Shown in pieces: positions 62,090-64,000 of a stretch of DNA of 64,000 nt. Position numbers and translations under genes: made by a program. Numbering within the stretch: the stretch's first letter is position 1; every line of letters starts with the position of its first letter. The DNA is from a bacterium (GTDB lineage Bacteria > Zhuqueibacterota > Zhuqueibacteria > Residuimicrobiales > Residuimicrobiaceae). Location: assembly GCA_029565685.1 (NCBI GenBank), contig JAKQNR010000006.1, positions 124,001-188,000 on the forward strand, read 5' to 3'. The notes under the pieces were generated by a model. It saw nothing but the letters and a program-made list of their open reading frames with translations. It did no database searches and was not told the DNA's origin.

Positions 62090-64000
62090 TCATCGCACCA
62101 GGCTCATCTTGCCCCGCGCCGTATGCTCACCCATACTGAAACGGTAGAAATAAATCCCGCTGGCCGCCGGACTGCCGCCTTGATCACAGCCGTCCCACCG
62201 CGCCAAATAATGACCTCCACTCACCGTGCCACTGAACAACGTGCAAACCTCACGGCCGTTGCGGTCATAGATGGACAGCCGGCCATTCCCTGTTTTAATC
62301 CCATTGGGCAGCACGATGTGGATCAGCGTCGTCGCGTTAAAGGGATTGGGATAATTGCAGACCAGAACCTGGGTCTGCGGAGACTGGTGCTCTTTGCTCT
62401 GCGGCTGCAGTCCGGTTATTAGAATTCCGCCTGGCTCATAGCCCCGGCCGGCTGCGTCCGCCAAATAGAGGTTGCAGAAATCAGGCCGCAACGACGGCGC
62501 CATATTGTAGATCAGGGTCCACTCCTCATCGGTCAGCCGATGGAAATTTGTGGCCAGGTGTTCGTAATAACTCATCATGGGACCGGCGAACGCGATCTCA
62601 TGCCCGTTCTGCGGCAACACCATCACGCCCAGGTTGATGGGACCGGTGCCGACGTGCTGCACCCAACCGACCGCTTCGCCGAATTCATCGGTGGGTGCGG
62701 TGTGGATATCCGCTACGATATAGTCCTGCTTCCAGATGGGATCGCTCTCGCCGTACTCGATATACAATCGTGTATACCAGCCGGCGTATTTGCGCGGATT
62801 GCAGCCGAACTCGCTGTAAAGCGCTCGCTGCAGAAACCGTTTTTCCTGTTCGGTCTGTTGCTCTCCGTTTTTTGCTCTCTGCGCGATGACGGCGAGTGTA
62901 TCGAACACAGCACGGCTCTGTCGGAAATAAAAAGGGATCCCGTTGGCGATGCCCCAGGCGCTGAATTTTTTATCGCCAGCCTCGGCCATATCGCGCAGTG
63001 CGGCAAACATCTCCGGCGCCGGCTCCAAGTAGACTCGGGGGAAAGAGCAGGTAATACTCATGGTGTAGGATTGTTTCGCATAGAGCAGGTTGTCATGGCG
63101 CAGTTCAGCCCACGAGCCCAACTGGGTGTTCATCAGACGCTGCCACCAGGCGGCGGTCTGCATGGCCGCCGGCAACGAGCTGCGATCTACAGGCGGATTC
63201 AACCCGCGAATAGCGGAAAGCCAGCTGTTGAACAGAGAGCTTTGCCAAAAACCGTGGTCATAGCCATCCACCAGCCGGCGCACCGCAGCCAGATTAGGTG
63301 CGTAATGAAAGCGTTCCAGTTCAGACTGCAGCAATTGACCGGCTGCATCGTTGCCCAGCGCGAACAGCACATCCAGGGTGGAGGGCAGCATGCGCGGGAC
63401 ACGAATGCCGTCATGCAGAATCTTGTCAAAGACCAGTTGACCGGTGATGAAGGAATCGATAATGAAGCGCTGGCCGAGCAGAAGAAAGGAGCCGGCCGGC
63501 TTGACGGCGTCCGGATTCAATGGATCTGACCACAGGATCTGCGAATTGATGCGCTGGCCGGCGAACGACCTTTTCGCCAGAGTGTCTTGAAAAGCGGCTG
63601 TGGCAAGACTGTCGAGCAGTTGATCCGCGGAAGCGATGCCGGCGCAGGCTTTTAATTCATCCAAATGTTGCAACGTCACATTATCGCACTCGCCGATAAA
63701 AAAAGTAAGCACCTCATCGATTTTATCATAATGCGCTCCGGCGCCTGACAGGTCGACAAGCTCCTGCAACAGTAGGGCGTCAATGATCTGCCGCTGAATA
63801 TCCGCAAACGGGTATGGGGCGTCGAGCTGTTGCGGCGGGATCAGATAGAATTCGGTTCTTCCCAGCCACATGACCGCTTTGAAATAGCGCGCCAGCTCCG
63901 GACGGTATTCGTCCAGATAATGGCCGCGCACCTGAAACTGGCTGAAATCGATGTCGCGCGATTTGGTGGAAAAAAGTTTGTAGTCGGCCGGTGTTTCTCC
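62090..64000 (-). CDS. Secreted DUF3160-family protein with FlgD-like C-terminal domain (5' end beyond window)
   Basis: At least 636 residues; the frame is open to the right edge and continues upstream of a GTG at 63931 with DFSQFQVRGHYLDEYRPELA, so the true start lies outside the window. RPELARYFKAVMWLGR near its N-terminal end, TLKRSFAGQ-like and PRMLPSTLDVLFALGNDAAG segments and WVQHVGTGPINLGVMVLPQN resemble the DUF3160 family. The final 95 residues (NYPNPFNATTLIHIVLPN to GIYFYRFSMG) are the FlgD-like tail. It is convergent with the GH36 gene over a 69-nt gap. Function unknown. Confidence 0.72.
   Translation of the reverse strand, partial: GETPADYKLFSTKSRDIDFSQFQVRGHYLDEYRPELARYFKAVMWLGRTEFYLIPPQQLDAPYPFADIQRQIIDALLLQELVDLSGAGAHYDKIDEVLTFFIGECDNVTLQHLDELKACAGIASADQLLDSLATAAFQDTLAKRSFAGQRINSQILWSDPLNPDAVKPAGSFLLLGQRFIIDSFITGQLVFDKILHDGIRVPRMLPSTLDVLFALGNDAAGQLLQSELERFHYAPNLAAVRRLVDGYDHGFWQSSLFNSWLSAIRGLNPPVDRSSLPAAMQTAAWWQRLMNTQLGSWAELRHDNLLYAKQSYTMSITCSFPRVYLEPAPEMFAALRDMAEAGDKKFSAWGIANGIPFYFRQSRAVFDTLAVIAQRAKNGEQQTEQEKRFLQRALYSEFGCNPRKYAGWYTRLYIEYGESDPIWKQDYIVADIHTAPTDEFGEAVGWVQHVGTGPINLGVMVLPQNGHEIAFAGPMMSYYEHLATNFHRLTDEEWTLIYNMAPSLRPDFCNLYLADAAGRGYEPGGILITGLQPQSKEHQSPQTQVLVCNYPNPFNATTLIHIVLPNGIKTGNGRLSIYDRNGREVCTLFSGTVSGGHYLARWDGCDQGGSPAASGIYFYRFSMGEHTARGKMSLVR

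Noticed and set aside
62540-63529. Plus-strand open frame of 329 codons
   Set aside because: It is opposite the DUF3160/FlgD-tail gene; no domain or ribosome binding site supports it.
1-64000. rRNA, tRNA, CRISPR arrays, transposons or phage genes
   Set aside because: Intergenic regions were read by eye on both strands; no cloverleaf, direct-repeat array, transposase or integrase pattern was recognised. A covariance-model search could still find a small RNA.

Overview
This 64 kb window is protein-coding throughout, moderately GC-rich, and comes from a Gram-negative-type, probably anaerobic or saprophytic bacterium. Seven loci (two cut by the window edges, one a pseudogene) end in the FlgD-like C-terminal domain whose hallmark is (N/Y)PNPFN...YD..GR.V..L......G.H...WDG....G...ASG.YFYR. 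Together with a FecI/FecR/TonB-STN locus, this points to the FCB assemblage, most likely a candidate-phylum lineage such as KSB1 or Calditrichota. That placement is inferred from protein style only. I saw no rRNA, tRNA, CRISPR array, transposase or integrase.

Layout. 1-5.7 kb (minus): a sigma-54 activator with a candidate -24/-12 promoter of its own, then two secreted fibronectin-III/FlgD-tail proteins, the second a giant with nine SbsA-like Ig repeats that runs off the left edge. 5.9-9.7 kb (minus): four overlapping housekeeping genes (MEMO-like, DUF2520 Rossmann, dGTPase-like HD hydrolase, EcfA-type ATPase). 9.8-12.7 kb (plus): a zinc-finger/polysaccharide-deacetylase fusion and a PLP aminotransferase. 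12.8-26.5 kb (minus): ECF sigma, FecR anti-sigma, STN-TonB receptor, secreted beta-helix protein, small outer-membrane barrel, two paralogous TIM-barrel enzymes (one without a signal, one with a Tat signal) and two exported metallophosphoesterases. Most junctions overlap by 1-8 nt, so this reads as a nutrient-uptake/degradation locus built like a PUL but with no SusD. 26.6-34.2 kb: xylose isomerase with a promoter/operator, a VOC protein, a non-catalytic M16 peptidase whose partner is truncated, 6-phosphofructokinase, dodecin and an unknown secreted protein.

34.4-41.4 kb (plus): a compact six-gene surface-polysaccharide operon (ligase, flippase, three glycosyltransferases, lipid-linked initiating transferase) closed by a strong bidirectional terminator. 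41.5-54.5 kb: secreted proteins (seven carboxypeptidase-regulatory repeats; an M6 metalloprotease; a ZU5-like lipoprotein), a membrane CadC-like TPR regulator divergent from the protease, two decayed regions (a methyltransferase remnant and a clear FlgD-tail pseudogene), a small unknown protein and a tyrosine/glycine-rich exported protein. 54.9-64 kb: a huge two-propeller sensor ending in a SpoIIE phosphatase, a small membrane protein, a 2-epimerase/GH36 galactosidase pair, and a DUF3160-FlgD-tail protein cut by the right edge.

The best candidate for an undescribed system is the 12.8-26.5 kb sigma/anti-sigma-controlled TonB locus with its duplicated, differently localised TIM-barrel enzymes.
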